From the NCBI RefSeq assembly GCF_004793765.1, contig NZ_SRYM01000003.1:62001-126000 (forward strand): a DNA stretch of 64,000 nt, given 5' to 3'. This DNA comes from Parabacteroides distasonis (GTDB lineage: Bacteria > Bacteroidota > Bacteroidia > Bacteroidales > Tannerellaceae). Shown here piece by piece: positions 1-8,449 of this stretch; the stretch's first letter is position 1; the number at the start of each line of letters is the position of its first letter. The translations under genes were made by a program, and so were the position numbers. A model generated the notes under the pieces. It searched no databases, was not told the DNA's origin, and saw nothing but the letters and a program-made list of their open reading frames with translations.

Positions 1-364
1 ATTTCATTAATTTACCCAACGTATAGGTATCCTCCCGCATCGGCTGTTGGCCTTCGGGCGTGATCTCCCGGTTTCCCCGGACTTGTGTATGTCCCGTATG
101 CAATCCGGTCATCAAGGAGCAACGGGAAGGGGCACTCACCGTACATCCTGCATAATGCTGCGTAAATAACATTCCCTCCGCCGCCATCCGATCGATATTG
201 GGAGTCTTGATAATCTGTTGGCCATAACAGCCAACATCTCCATATCCTAAGTCATCCGCTAAAATATACACAACATTCATAGGACGCTCCGGAGTTTTTT
301 CGCAACCAGACATTCCGACAAGCAGCAATGTCCCAGATATACATAAAATCAATTGTGTTTTCAT
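1..364 (-). CDS. Sulfatase, S-type, lipoprotein (N-terminal part, cut by window start)
   Basis: The first 121 residues of a sulfatase are visible; the rest lies outside the window. Reading from position 364, a signal peptide ends in a lipobox-like GMSGC with Cys21, so the protein is probably a lipoprotein. The metal-binding pair Asp37-Asp38 sits in ILADDLGYGD. The sulfatase signature is SAPSRCSLMTG with Ser77 at the formylglycine position, which makes it the S-type that needs an anSME-class maturase. The start lies 22 nt after the stop of the upstream GH31 gene, so the two are probably co-transcribed and act on one sulfated glycan. The exact substrate cannot be told from this part. Confidence 0.9.
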   Translation of the reverse strand, partial: MKTQLILCISGTLLLVGMSGCEKTPERPMNVVYILADDLGYGDVGCYGQQIIKTPNIDRMAAEGMLFTQHYAGCTVSAPSRCSLMTGLHTGHTQVRGNREITPEGQQPMREDTYTLGKLMK

Positions 365-386
365 ATACGTTATAAAATTAAAAATA

Positions 387-3300
387 TTAGAAATCTATTA
401 TGATCTTCTGATCCTCATTCGTAGACAAACGGTTCGTCCGTACCTTAACCCTTCCCATACGATCCGAGGCATCGAAGTACCAACCTTCTTGTCCGGTGTT
501 GAACGCTTCGGGGGAGATGGCAGATAGAGGCTTTCCCGCTACGGTTACGTTTGACGGGGTAGATTCCGAGCGGACATCCAATAGGTAAGTACGCTCTTGG
601 TAACGTCCTTTATAATCTCCTTTCGCTTTCGCTATATCCACGGTGATCGTTCCTTTCTCACCTTTCGGGGCGGAAACAGAGATCAAAGTACGGGCAAATT
701 CGCCTTCCTTATAATCACGAGTGAGGCCATCATCTTCATATAAGTTGAAAGAGGTAGTTCCGTAGGGATACAAGTCCAAGGTCAAGACATCCGCTGGCTT
801 CTCGCCGACATAATTCATATCCGGGTACATCGGGATGATGGCACCTTGACGGATAAATACCGGGCAAATATCTAGTTTAGCCTCATATTTATCCAACCAC
901 TTGCCACCCTCGTATGTCTTTCCAGTCCAATAATCGTACCATTCTCCGGCAGGGAAGTAAATACTATCGCGTACGTTCTTCCGGGTATATACAGGGGCAA
1001 CCATCATCCACTCGCCACTCATAAATTGATATTGGGTAGTCGTATCACGGGTAACCACGTCGTCCGGGAATTCCAGTACCATAGCACGGGCCATCGGTAC
1101 ACCGGTCGTATGCGCCTCATGACAATAGGTATAGGCGTACGGGTTCAGACGCATCTTCAGCTTTAAGAACTTACGGTTGATATCCGTGTACGGATGTCCA
1201 TATACCCAAGGCTGACGGTCGGCATCTGCCCAGCCACTCATGGTCATAAAGATCGGGGTGAAGACCTTCCATTGCAAGTCGCGAGTATAGGTCTTCGGAG
1301 AACCGCCGAAGATACCGTCCACATCGCTGGTAGCGGCGTTCATGGCAGAAAGTCCGGCACCCGTGATCGTTGGGATATGGTAACGAATATAATCCCAGTT
1401 GCTCACTTGGTCACCACTCCATACCGTAGAATACCGTTGGGTTCCGGCCCAACCGCAAACAGCCCATACGAAACCCCGTTCGTTCGTATTGTTCTCGATC
1501 CCCTCGAATGCGGATTTACAGCCGTTCAAGGCAAACTCATAGCCTTCTCCAACCCAAGCCACATCCAATTTACACAGGCGGGTACCACATTTACCTACCT
1601 CGTAGGCAATCTTATCTACACCATTCTCTGTCCACAAGCCCGTATGGAAGCCTCGTTTACCTAATTCCATAACGACTGAATCCAATTTCACATAGCCACA
1701 ACCATAACCATCGTTCGGCAAGATCCAGCCACGGGGCATATCATATTCCACGTATTTATCAGCAACTTGACCGATTACGTCCGGGGTAGATTGAGGCCAT
1801 CCGGTTCGCTGTTCCCCTTTGTTATAGCAGTCAGCGTCTCCCATCGTAAGCATCCACATCGCCGGCATAAAAGGTTTTCCTGTGATATCCGTATAGTCGT
1901 TCAATAGGTCTTTCAGCGAAGGGCCATAGAAGTAGAACGCATCAAAGCGATTCTCGTTATGCGTTAACTGACTGGTGAAGCCCATCAGCTTAAAACCATC
2001 ATCATAGTTCTTGTCCAACATCTCCGTGCCGTTGAAGGCATAATGTCCCGGGGCAAACGTATTGCGGAATACGCCATATCCTTTCGTGGACATATAGAAG
2101 GGAGCCGGGTTAGAGGATTGGTCCTCATCCCAACCGGTCACCTCAATATCCGCTTCCTTCCCAGCGTATGAGAAATTACCTTGTTGCATACCGCAACCGT
2201 AGAAATCCTCATCACCGCTACGACGCATCGTTTGGGTCGTTTTCAGTCCGAAGGCAAGTGGTTCGGCCTCCTCGTAGATCACGGCACGGTTATTCTTGTC
2301 ATACATGGCGAAACGAATGGGGTTCTTATAGACACGTACGACACATTGGGGAGTCGTGAACTTATAATAGCTGCCGTTATCGGCCATAGAGACTCTAGGG
2401 TTCTTTACCCCATAATCCACAACGATCGAGTTAGCCGCCGGATTGGTATATTCCCCATCCGGTGCCAACCAGATACGAAAGATATCATCCCGGTAAAACA
2501 TCAACTTAACCTTAGCATACCCGGAAACAAACTCATATTCCGTGTTGCTGATCTTATTAAACTTCGTCAACTTACCCAAGTTCATACGGGCAGCGAACAG
2601 GTTCGCTTTTAATACGTTGTTTGACGAACGCTCATCCTTCGGGTATTGGATAGCGAACTCTATTTTATAGGAGCCCATCTGGGTTAGGTCGGTAGCGGGG
2701 AAAACTACCTCATATTCCTCTTGTTTAGCGATCGGATGCCCGGAGGCGGTTACCGTGGCAGTCAGTTTCTGACCATTGTTCAAGGAGGCGATTACCGTGA
2801 AATCCTCGTCTACGGGCTGGGAGCCAACGTTCTTCAGCTTCACTTTCAATACGTCTTCCTTCGTGAACGTATTCCCGGTTTCTTGGTGTGAGGTCACTTT
2901 CTCCAAAGCCAAATCATGCGCGAAAGGCTCTGTCAGCTCAATATCATCGACCATCCAGTACCAAGAGAAAATATCCCGCCAGAAGAAACGCAAATAAACG
3001 GTTTTCTGGTTCGCGGCTACCTCACTGATGTTGATCTCCTCATTCACCGGGGCGTGAAGCTGGGTGATAGCGGGGATCTTATCCATCACGTTATACTCTT
3101 TCCAATTCACCCCGTCGTTGCTGACGCCTACCCAAAGACCGGCACGTTTTCCGGTGAACCAATTGTTCCAGCGAAACAGGTGCTGAAATTTCAATACCAC
3201 ATCGTTCTTTCCCGTGCAATCGATAGCGCTGGTCTGGAAATACCCGTTTGGGTATTCCTCACGCTGATTCCACTTCGTGATCTCCTCCCCGGTGACTACG

Positions 3301-3554
3301 CCCGGCCGGAATTGCATATGATAACCACGGCTCGTGGAGGCGATGGGAGGTGCTTGTTGCTCGAACTGGAAAGAGCCGGGATAAGGCTGATCGGTAACAA
3401 GCCATTCACACTTTGCCGATTTCGTTGAATCGACAATCATCCAGCCATCGGATAATTTCCCGGTGGAGAAATCTTCTTTCCAAAAGCTTTGTTGAGCGAA
3501 CAGGGAAGAAACACAACCTATCAGAAGCATGGATACAATTAGACTTTTTATCAT
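387..3554 (-). CDS. Glycoside hydrolase family 31 (alpha-glucosidase-like) with N-terminal accessory domains
   Basis: This is an exported enzyme of 1055 residues. A signal peptide (about 1-20) is followed by a concanavalin-like, choice-of-anchor type domain (about 22-210), a CARDB-like Ig-fold domain (about 213-320), and a GH31 module with its N-terminal beta domain, TIM barrel and a C-terminal DUF5110-like sheet. Asp664 in KLDVAW fits the nucleophile and Asp715 in WSGDQ the acid/base. GH31 enzymes mostly release alpha-linked glucose, galactose or xylose; the true linkage is not evident. The gene precedes the sulfatase and is divergent from the GH13 amylase. A promoter overlapping a LacI-type palindrome lies just upstream. 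The two extra N-terminal domains are unusual for a plain alpha-glucosidase and may bind a surface or carbohydrate. Confidence 0.9.
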   Translation of the reverse strand: MIKSLIVSMLLIGCVSSLFAQQSFWKEDFSTGKLSDGWMIVDSTKSAKCEWLVTDQPYPGSFQFEQQAPPIASTSRGYHMQFRPGVVTGEEITKWNQREEYPNGYFQTSAIDCTGKNDVVLKFQHLFRWNNWFTGKRAGLWVGVSNDGVNWKEYNVMDKIPAITQLHAPVNEEINISEVAANQKTVYLRFFWRDIFSWYWMVDDIELTEPFAHDLALEKVTSHQETGNTFTKEDVLKVKLKNVGSQPVDEDFTVIASLNNGQKLTATVTASGHPIAKQEEYEVVFPATDLTQMGSYKIEFAIQYPKDERSSNNVLKANLFAARMNLGKLTKFNKISNTEYEFVSGYAKVKLMFYRDDIFRIWLAPDGEYTNPAANSIVVDYGVKNPRVSMADNGSYYKFTTPQCVVRVYKNPIRFAMYDKNNRAVIYEEAEPLAFGLKTTQTMRRSGDEDFYGCGMQQGNFSYAGKEADIEVTGWDEDQSSNPAPFYMSTKGYGVFRNTFAPGHYAFNGTEMLDKNYDDGFKLMGFTSQLTHNENRFDAFYFYGPSLKDLLNDYTDITGKPFMPAMWMLTMGDADCYNKGEQRTGWPQSTPDVIGQVADKYVEYDMPRGWILPNDGYGCGYVKLDSVVMELGKRGFHTGLWTENGVDKIAYEVGKCGTRLCKLDVAWVGEGYEFALNGCKSAFEGIENNTNERGFVWAVCGWAGTQRYSTVWSGDQVSNWDYIRYHIPTITGAGLSAMNAATSDVDGIFGGSPKTYTRDLQWKVFTPIFMTMSGWADADRQPWVYGHPYTDINRKFLKLKMRLNPYAYTYCHEAHTTGVPMARAMVLEFPDDVVTRDTTTQYQFMSGEWMMVAPVYTRKNVRDSIYFPAGEWYDYWTGKTYEGGKWLDKYEAKLDICPVFIRQGAIIPMYPDMNYVGEKPADVLTLDLYPYGTTSFNLYEDDGLTRDYKEGEFARTLISVSAPKGEKGTITVDIAKAKGDYKGRYQERTYLLDVRSESTPSNVTVAGKPLSAISPEAFNTGQEGWYFDASDRMGRVKVRTNRLSTNEDQKIIIDF

Positions 3555-3576
3555 TTGAATTAATTGATTAGATTTA

Positions 3577-3620
3577 GGCAGTAAAGATAGTCTTAATTTA
3601 CGAGGGTTCGCAAACGTTTG
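3577..3620 (-). promoter_or_regulatory. Probable promoter of the GH31-sulfatase operon
   Basis: On the minus strand TTTG (3617-3620) is followed after 21 nt by TATCTTTA, one base from the Bacteroidetes -7 consensus TAnnTTTG. The -33 element lies inside the palindrome at 3609-3622, so a protein bound there would block it. Confidence 0.5.
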
Positions 3621-3622
3621 CG
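3609..3622. promoter_or_regulatory. LacI-family-type operator palindrome
   Basis: CGCAAACGTTTGCG is a perfect 14-bp palindrome of the kind bound by LacI/PurR/CcpA family repressors. It sits in the divergent region between the GH31 and GH13 genes and overlaps the -33 element of the GH31 promoter. No LacI-type gene is present in this window, so the regulator would be encoded elsewhere. Confidence 0.6.
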
Positions 3623-3727
3623 TGATTTTTATTCTCTTTTCGCCGGATGGAAGTATATTATTATCAATAGAATCCTTCTATCTTCGCGTATATACAACCT
3701 TGTTATATAAATCAATAAACATATATC

Positions 3728-5563
3728 ATGAACAGACATTTATTATTGAGCCTTTTATTGGCACTCTTCGCTTCCAGTACGCTTTCAGCCGATAACCTTA
3801 AAATCGAGCCGGCCTTTTGGTGGAGCGGTATGAAAAACCCGGAACTCCAGCTGATGGTGTATGGTAAGGATATCGCCGGATATCTCCCTAGCGTGAAATA
3901 TCCCGGCGTACGGTTGAAAAGCTCGGTAGCGTTGGAAAGCCCGAATTACTTATTGATCTATCTGGACGTGGAAAACGCCAAGCCCGGCAGGTTTGATATC
4001 ACGTTCACGAAGGACAAAAAGAGTTTCAATTACTCGTATGAGTTGAAGGCCCGTAAACCGAACGCCGATCGGATCAAGGGGTTTGACTCTTCCGACGTGC
4101 TTTATCTCATCATGCCGGATCGTTTCGCGAACGGAGATCCCTCGAACGACCAGATCCCGATGCGTACCGCTTATAAGGTAGACCGTAACAGCCCGAACGC
4201 CCGTCACGGAGGCGACTTGGCCGGTATCGAACAACATTTGGATTATATCGAGGATCTAGGCGTTACCGCTATCTGGCTGAACCCGGTATTGGAGAACGAC
4301 ATGAAAGGAGGCTCTTATCACGGATACGCCACGACGGATTATTATCGGGTAGACCCACGCTTCGGCACGAACGAGGATTATGTCCGCTTGATCGAGAAGA
4401 CGCACGAGCGGGGCATGCGTGTCGTAATGGATATGATCTTCAACCATTGTGGAAGCGATCATCCTTGGATGAAAGATATCCCTAGCCACGACTGGTTTAA
4501 TAATCTCGATAACTACGTGCAGACCAACCACGATAAAGAGGCTTATTTCGATCCTTACGTGTCGGATTATGATAAGGAGACGATGCTGAACGGCTGGTTT
4601 GTCCCGAGCATGCCGGACTTGAACCAAAAGAACCCGCATGTGGCTAAATACCTTATCCAGAACTCTATCTGGTGGATCGAGTATTGCGGCGTGGATGGCA
4701 TCCGGCAGGATACGTATCCGTATGCCGACGTAGACATGATGCGCCGGTGGTGCACGGAGGTCATGAACGAGTATCCGGAGTATAACATCGTAGGCGAGGC
4801 GTGGATGAACTACACGATCGGTTCCGCTTATTGGCAAAAGGGCAGCCGATTGAACTTTGGACAGGATACCGAGCTGAAATCGGTAATGGATTTCCGCTTG
4901 ATGGGTATCGCAAGCAAGGCGTTCCACGCCGAAGGCGGGCTACCGATGATCTTCGAGCATATGTGTTATGATTACGTATATCCCGATATCTATAACGTAT
5001 TGCGTTTCTTGGAGAACCATGATACGGATCGTTTCCTGCCCTCCATGCCGCAGAGGGTCGATGATTTGTACGCGTTCAAGCAAGGGGTGACATTCTTGTT
5101 GACGATCCCCGGTATTCCCCAGCTCTATTACGGGCAGGAATTGCTGATGAATGGTACCAAGGAGAAGGGAGACGGATATATCCGTCTGGATGTTCCCGGC
5201 GGCTGGCCCGGCGACAAGACAAGCTGGTTCGAGGCTTCCGGTCGCAGCGAGGTGCAAAATGACGCATGGAATTTCCTCCGGACTTTATTGAAATGGCGCA
5301 AGGGCAACGATATCATCGCAAAGGGTAAGATGAAACATTTCATGGTGAACCAAGGTGTCTACGTGTACGAACGCAGTCTCGACGGACGGAGCGTGTTGAT
5401 TTTCATGAACGGCAGTGATAAGGAGGTGAACCTCCCGTTGGCACGCTATGCGGAGGTGTTGAGGGGGAAGACCTCCGGACGGGATGTGTTGACAGGGAAG
5501 ACGATCCAGCTCGGCGAGGAGCTGGGCATAGGGGCGAAGGGGATCTATGTACTGGAACTATAA
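3728..5563 (+). CDS. SusA-like alpha-amylase / neopullulanase (GH13)
   Basis: A 611-residue GH13 enzyme with a signal peptide cut near AS-STLSA (about residue 20), so probably periplasmic. An N-terminal cyclomaltodextrinase-type Ig domain (about 22-115) precedes the barrel. The four conserved GH13 regions are visible: DMIFNHCG, GIRQDTY with nucleophile Asp328, VGEAW with acid/base Glu357, and ENHDTDRF with Asp432. A C-terminal beta domain completes the protein. SusA-type enzymes cut malto-oligosaccharides imported by a SusCD system; no starch SusCD is present here. The gene faces away from the GH31 gene and is followed by a strong terminator. Cyclomaltodextrinase or neopullulanase specificity are equally possible. 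Confidence 0.93.
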   Translation: MNRHLLLSLLLALFASSTLSADNLKIEPAFWWSGMKNPELQLMVYGKDIAGYLPSVKYPGVRLKSSVALESPNYLLIYLDVENAKPGRFDITFTKDKKSFNYSYELKARKPNADRIKGFDSSDVLYLIMPDRFANGDPSNDQIPMRTAYKVDRNSPNARHGGDLAGIEQHLDYIEDLGVTAIWLNPVLENDMKGGSYHGYATTDYYRVDPRFGTNEDYVRLIEKTHERGMRVVMDMIFNHCGSDHPWMKDIPSHDWFNNLDNYVQTNHDKEAYFDPYVSDYDKETMLNGWFVPSMPDLNQKNPHVAKYLIQNSIWWIEYCGVDGIRQDTYPYADVDMMRRWCTEVMNEYPEYNIVGEAWMNYTIGSAYWQKGSRLNFGQDTELKSVMDFRLMGIASKAFHAEGGLPMIFEHMCYDYVYPDIYNVLRFLENHDTDRFLPSMPQRVDDLYAFKQGVTFLLTIPGIPQLYYGQELLMNGTKEKGDGYIRLDVPGGWPGDKTSWFEASGRSEVQNDAWNFLRTLLKWRKGNDIIAKGKMKHFMVNQGVYVYERSLDGRSVLIFMNGSDKEVNLPLARYAEVLRGKTSGRDVLTGKTIQLGEELGIGAKGIYVLEL

Positions 5564-5580
5564 AATAAGCATTGCCTAAA

Positions 5581-5629
5581 ACTAAAAAGAGCTGTATCAA
5601 AAATCGGTTTGACACAGCTCTTTTAGTTT
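5581..5629 (+). terminator. Rho-independent terminator after the GH13 gene
   Basis: A long inverted repeat (aaaagagctgt...acagctctttt, extended by tcaaa/tttga) starts 18 nt after the stop codon and ends in a T-rich run. The A-run on the other side means it could also stop transcription from the right. Confidence 0.85.
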
Positions 5630-5702
5630 TTATCCAACTAATCTCTCACTAATTACTGTCGTAAGTACCTTCTCTTCCTACAGTTCTCAAAAACAAGTAG
5701 AG

Positions 5703-5852
5703 TTAGTTTCTTAAATCGTTATCATCAATACAATGCCCTTTAAAATCTCTCCATTTATTATCTCCATCTTTGTGATAGACATTACCATCGCTATCGGTCA
5801 AGGAATCTCCATCCTGATATGCAAACTTCCTGAAGAGGAATTGTATCTTGTC
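5703..5852 (-). pseudogene. C-terminal remnant of an unrecognised gene
   Basis: A 49-codon minus-strand reading frame, with no start codon of its own and bounded upstream by a stop, encodes a protein-like tail rich in Asp and Gly (AYQDGDSLTDSDGNVYHKDG, ending in DDNDLRN). Its composition looks like real coding sequence and not chance. I do not recognise the family. It lies 30 bp from another gene tail on the opposite strand, so this spot appears to be a deletion scar. Confidence 0.4.
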
Positions 5853-5881
5853 CTAATAGGGCTACGCTCCCTCGACGATGA

Positions 5882-6025
5882 CTTAAAGGCGAGGCGGACT
5901 ACGCTACTTTCATCGACCATATGAACGTATTGATCGACCGGCAGAAGACGGTGCTCAAGACTCGCTCCACCCTCAACGCCAAGAAGGCGGGGCAGACGGG
6001 GACGCCGCCGGAAGAGACGAAATAA
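5882..6025 (+). pseudogene. C-terminal remnant of a DUF6261-like protein
   Basis: A 47-codon frame beginning right after a stop codon reads LKGEADYATFIDHMNVLIDR and then a Lys/Thr-rich tail. This resembles the C-terminal end of the Bacteroidetes DUF6261 family as I remember it. No start codon and no upstream domain are present, so it is a leftover of a deleted gene. The family assignment is from memory and uncertain. Confidence 0.45.
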
Positions 6026-6080
6026 GCAAATCTTTCAACGAGGGATTTGACTCATGTTTCTTTTTTAGATTTAAAAGGTT

Positions 6081-6124
6081 AATGAAAAGAAAGGCTCTCC
6101 CGCCGTGAGGCGCAAGAGCCTTTA
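6081..6124 (-). terminator. Terminator after the VOC-GNAT gene
   Basis: Stem aaaggctct/agagccttt (6090-6098 and 6115-6123) with an inner GC-rich arm; read on the minus strand it is followed by TTCTTTTC. It lies 25 nt beyond the stop of the gene at 6148. Confidence 0.75.
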
Positions 6125-6147
6125 ACTATCTTACCCGGCGGGATACC

Positions 6148-6984
6148 CTATCCCAACCGTTTCTCCAAGATCAATTGATGCCTGCACCGGATGCCGTTCT
6201 CCCAGATAGGCTCGGCATAGTTCCGCACGAAATAATCGCGATCTACGGCTACCAAGTCGAAGCCTTCCTGTTGATAAAGCATCATCGGGCCGGCGGCTGA
6301 GGTTCCGGTGCAAATACGCAAAAGCTCGACATCTTGAGCCGGAGCCCATTTATTAGATACATGCCGTAATAGTTTCCGGGCGATTCCTCGCCGACGGAAG
6401 ATATCCGCCACGGCAAGATTCATGATCTCCGCCTTGCCACCCTCCTCCTTGCGAACCACGATCACGCCGGCAACGGAATTTCGTACTGTAGCGATAAAGC
6501 AATCCGAATCCTTTAGGTAAGCCTCTACTTTCTCCCGATCCGGATCGGCTTCCAGCAGTAACTCATAAGGAGGGAATAAAGCTGCTTGTATCTCCGGCTC
6601 CCCGCCCACGACAATCTCCACGATATTGCCGTCGGGATCTCGGATCACACCCTCATAGTAACCATCCCCGGAAATGCGGGTCTCACCGGCGATCGTATAT
6701 CCATCCATCCGGAAACGTTCGATAATTTGATCCACTTGCTCCTTCGTATCCGCATGAAAGGCCAGATGAGCCAAGCCGATATGATCCTTGTCGTAAGCCT
6801 CTGTGATATCTTGCCGTTGCATGATCTCCAAAGCGGCACCACTCTCGAAAGAGACGAAATAAGAGGCGAATCCTTTCTTTGGATTCACATATTTCTCATT
6901 ACTCTTACCGTTGAAGTATTTTACATAAAAATCCCGTAAACGTTCCAAATGATTCGTCCATAGGGCGATGTGTGTTAACTGCAT
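6148..6984 (-). CDS. Fusion of a VOC (glyoxalase-like) domain and a GNAT acetyltransferase
   Basis: A 278-residue cytoplasmic protein. Residues 1-130 form a glyoxalase/bleomycin-resistance (VOC) fold: His5 in LTHIALWT, a second His in LAHLAF, and Glu in NIVEIVV are the likely metal ligands. Residues about 135-278 form a GNAT acetyltransferase with the acetyl-CoA loop RRRGIA. Stand-alone VOC proteins include lactoylglutathione lyase and antibiotic-binding proteins; GNAT domains acetylate amines. The joint substrate is unknown. It is a single gene with its own -7 element (TATCTTTG on the minus strand at 7012-7019) and its own terminator, downstream of but separate from the suf operon. Confidence 0.85.
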   Translation of the reverse strand: MQLTHIALWTNHLERLRDFYVKYFNGKSNEKYVNPKKGFASYFVSFESGAALEIMQRQDITEAYDKDHIGLAHLAFHADTKEQVDQIIERFRMDGYTIAGETRISGDGYYEGVIRDPDGNIVEIVVGGEPEIQAALFPPYELLLEADPDREKVEAYLKDSDCFIATVRNSVAGVIVVRKEEGGKAEIMNLAVADIFRRRGIARKLLRHVSNKWAPAQDVELLRICTGTSAAGPMMLYQQEGFDLVAVDRDYFVRNYAEPIWENGIRCRHQLILEKRLG

Positions 6985-7011
6985 AAGTTGGAGGTTCTAA
7001 TTTGTCACTGC

Positions 7012-7019
7012 CAAAGATA
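7012..7019 (-). promoter_or_regulatory. -7 element of the VOC-GNAT gene
   Basis: TATCTTTG on the minus strand matches the Bacteroidetes -7 consensus 27 nt upstream of the start codon. No clear -33 TTTG was found at the usual distance. Confidence 0.45.
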
Positions 7020-7020
7020 T

Positions 7021-7074
7021 AAAAAAATCAGACATGGTTCCCTACATTATCGTCGGGATAATCCATGCCTGATT
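7021..7074 (-). terminator. Terminator of the rimP-nusA-infB-suf operon
   Basis: Arms 7026-7037 and 7063-7074 pair with one mismatch, the enclosed segment can fold further (ttccc/gggat), and on the minus strand the stem is followed by seven T. It starts about 22 nt after the sufD stop. Confidence 0.8.
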
Positions 7075-7096
7075 ATAGTTTTCCTCTTATTCGCAA

Positions 7097-8449
7097 TTAT
7101 TTACAAATCCGGCAACCGGCGCATTTGGCCAGCTCACCGCGGAAACGTTTCTCTACCAGTTTATGCAAACGGTCTTTCAACGCCTCCAAGCGTACATGGT
7201 CGATCACGTCGGAAGTGAAAGCCACGCTCAATAACATATGGGCCTCGTCACGCGGGATACCGCGGCTTTGCATATAGAACAAAGCGTTCTCATCCAACTG
7301 GCCGGTCGTCATACCGTGCGAGCATTTCACGTCGTCCGCGTAAATCTCCAGTTGCGGCTTGCTGTACATACGGGCCTCGCGGGTAGCGCACAGGTTACGG
7401 TTCGTCTGGTAAGCGGCGGTCTTCTGGGCATCCTCTTTCACCAAGATACGTCCACTGAAGACACCTACGGCATGATCATTCAGTACATTCTTGAACAACT
7501 CGTTGCTGGTACAATTCGGAACCGCATGGGTGATATGGCTATAGGTATCCATCTGTTGCTCCTTATCCAGAACGGACATACCGCATAAGGTAGACTCGGC
7601 ATACTCGCCATTCAGTTCCACGTAATAATTGTTGCGAGTCAAGCCATTCGTCAACGTAATACCGTTTACCAAGACATTGGTCGAGGCCGCCTGCCTTACG
7701 TGTACGGAGGAGAAACGGGTCGTAGACACGCTGCTTTCCTCCAAATCATAATAATCGAAGCGAGCGCCTTCCTCCGCAAAAATCTCAACCACTTGAGTCG
7801 CCAAGAATTTCACGTCATCAATACTATGATCGCAAACCAACAACTTCGCCTCCGAATGAGGTTCCATAATCACCAAGACACGACGGTTCGCCATCGTATC
7901 CACATCATTACGGAATATATTCACCAATTGGATAGGACGCTCAACCACGACATTTTTCGGTACATACACCACGAAACCATCTTGGGCTAACATCGTATTC
8001 AACGCGATAATACCATCCTTGCCACTCGGTGCCGCCTTTCCGTAATACTTGGAAGCGATCTCCGGATATTGCTCCGTAAAAGCCTTCAACCCTCCAGCAT
8101 ACACGCCTTCCGGCAAATGCGCTTTCGGTAAGTCCTTATCGTAAAACGTATCGTTCACGACAAAGTATAACGATGTGCTTAGGTTCGGCACGTCACAACG
8201 GAACACGTCATAAGGATTCACCGGGATAGAGACCCGGTTGATATTCAAACCGTAATCCGGTGCGAACGCCTGGGCTACATCCGTATATTTATAATCCTCG
8301 CTTCTCGTGGAAGGGAATCCGAGTCGCTCAAAGTTCGCCAAGGCCTCAGCCCTGAGGGCATTCATCACCGGCGTACTATGACGACATACCAGATCCTCAC
8401 ACTGGGCGAAAAGATCGATATATTGTTGCTCAGCCTTCATATTACTCAT
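7097..8449 (-). CDS. sufD: Fe-S cluster assembly protein SufD
   Basis: SufD is a scaffold subunit of the SUF Fe-S cluster assembly complex SufBC2D in the cytoplasm. The 450-residue protein has the SufBD beta-helix core (about 160-400), with the conserved segment SHGMTTGQLDENALFYMQSRG near the C-terminal end. Its start overlaps the last 8 nt of sufC, which indicates coupled translation. The extreme C-terminus carries a CAGCRIC motif (three Cys spaced CxxCxxC), which I do not recall from E. coli SufD. No sufS or sufE follows: the operon ends at a terminator. Confidence 0.95.
   Translation of the reverse strand: MSNMKAEQQYIDLFAQCEDLVCRHSTPVMNALRAEALANFERLGFPSTRSEDYKYTDVAQAFAPDYGLNINRVSIPVNPYDVFRCDVPNLSTSLYFVVNDTFYDKDLPKAHLPEGVYAGGLKAFTEQYPEIASKYYGKAAPSGKDGIIALNTMLAQDGFVVYVPKNVVVERPIQLVNIFRNDVDTMANRRVLVIMEPHSEAKLLVCDHSIDDVKFLATQVVEIFAEEGARFDYYDLEESSVSTTRFSSVHVRQAASTNVLVNGITLTNGLTRNNYYVELNGEYAESTLCGMSVLDKEQQMDTYSHITHAVPNCTSNELFKNVLNDHAVGVFSGRILVKEDAQKTAAYQTNRNLCATREARMYSKPQLEIYADDVKCSHGMTTGQLDENALFYMQSRGIPRDEAHMLLSVAFTSDVIDHVRLEALKDRLHKLVEKRFRGELAKCAGCRICK

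Noticed and set aside
5733-5924. Plus-strand 63-codon frame MPFKISPF...
   Set aside because: It is antisense to a better protein-like frame (5703-5852) and resembles no family.
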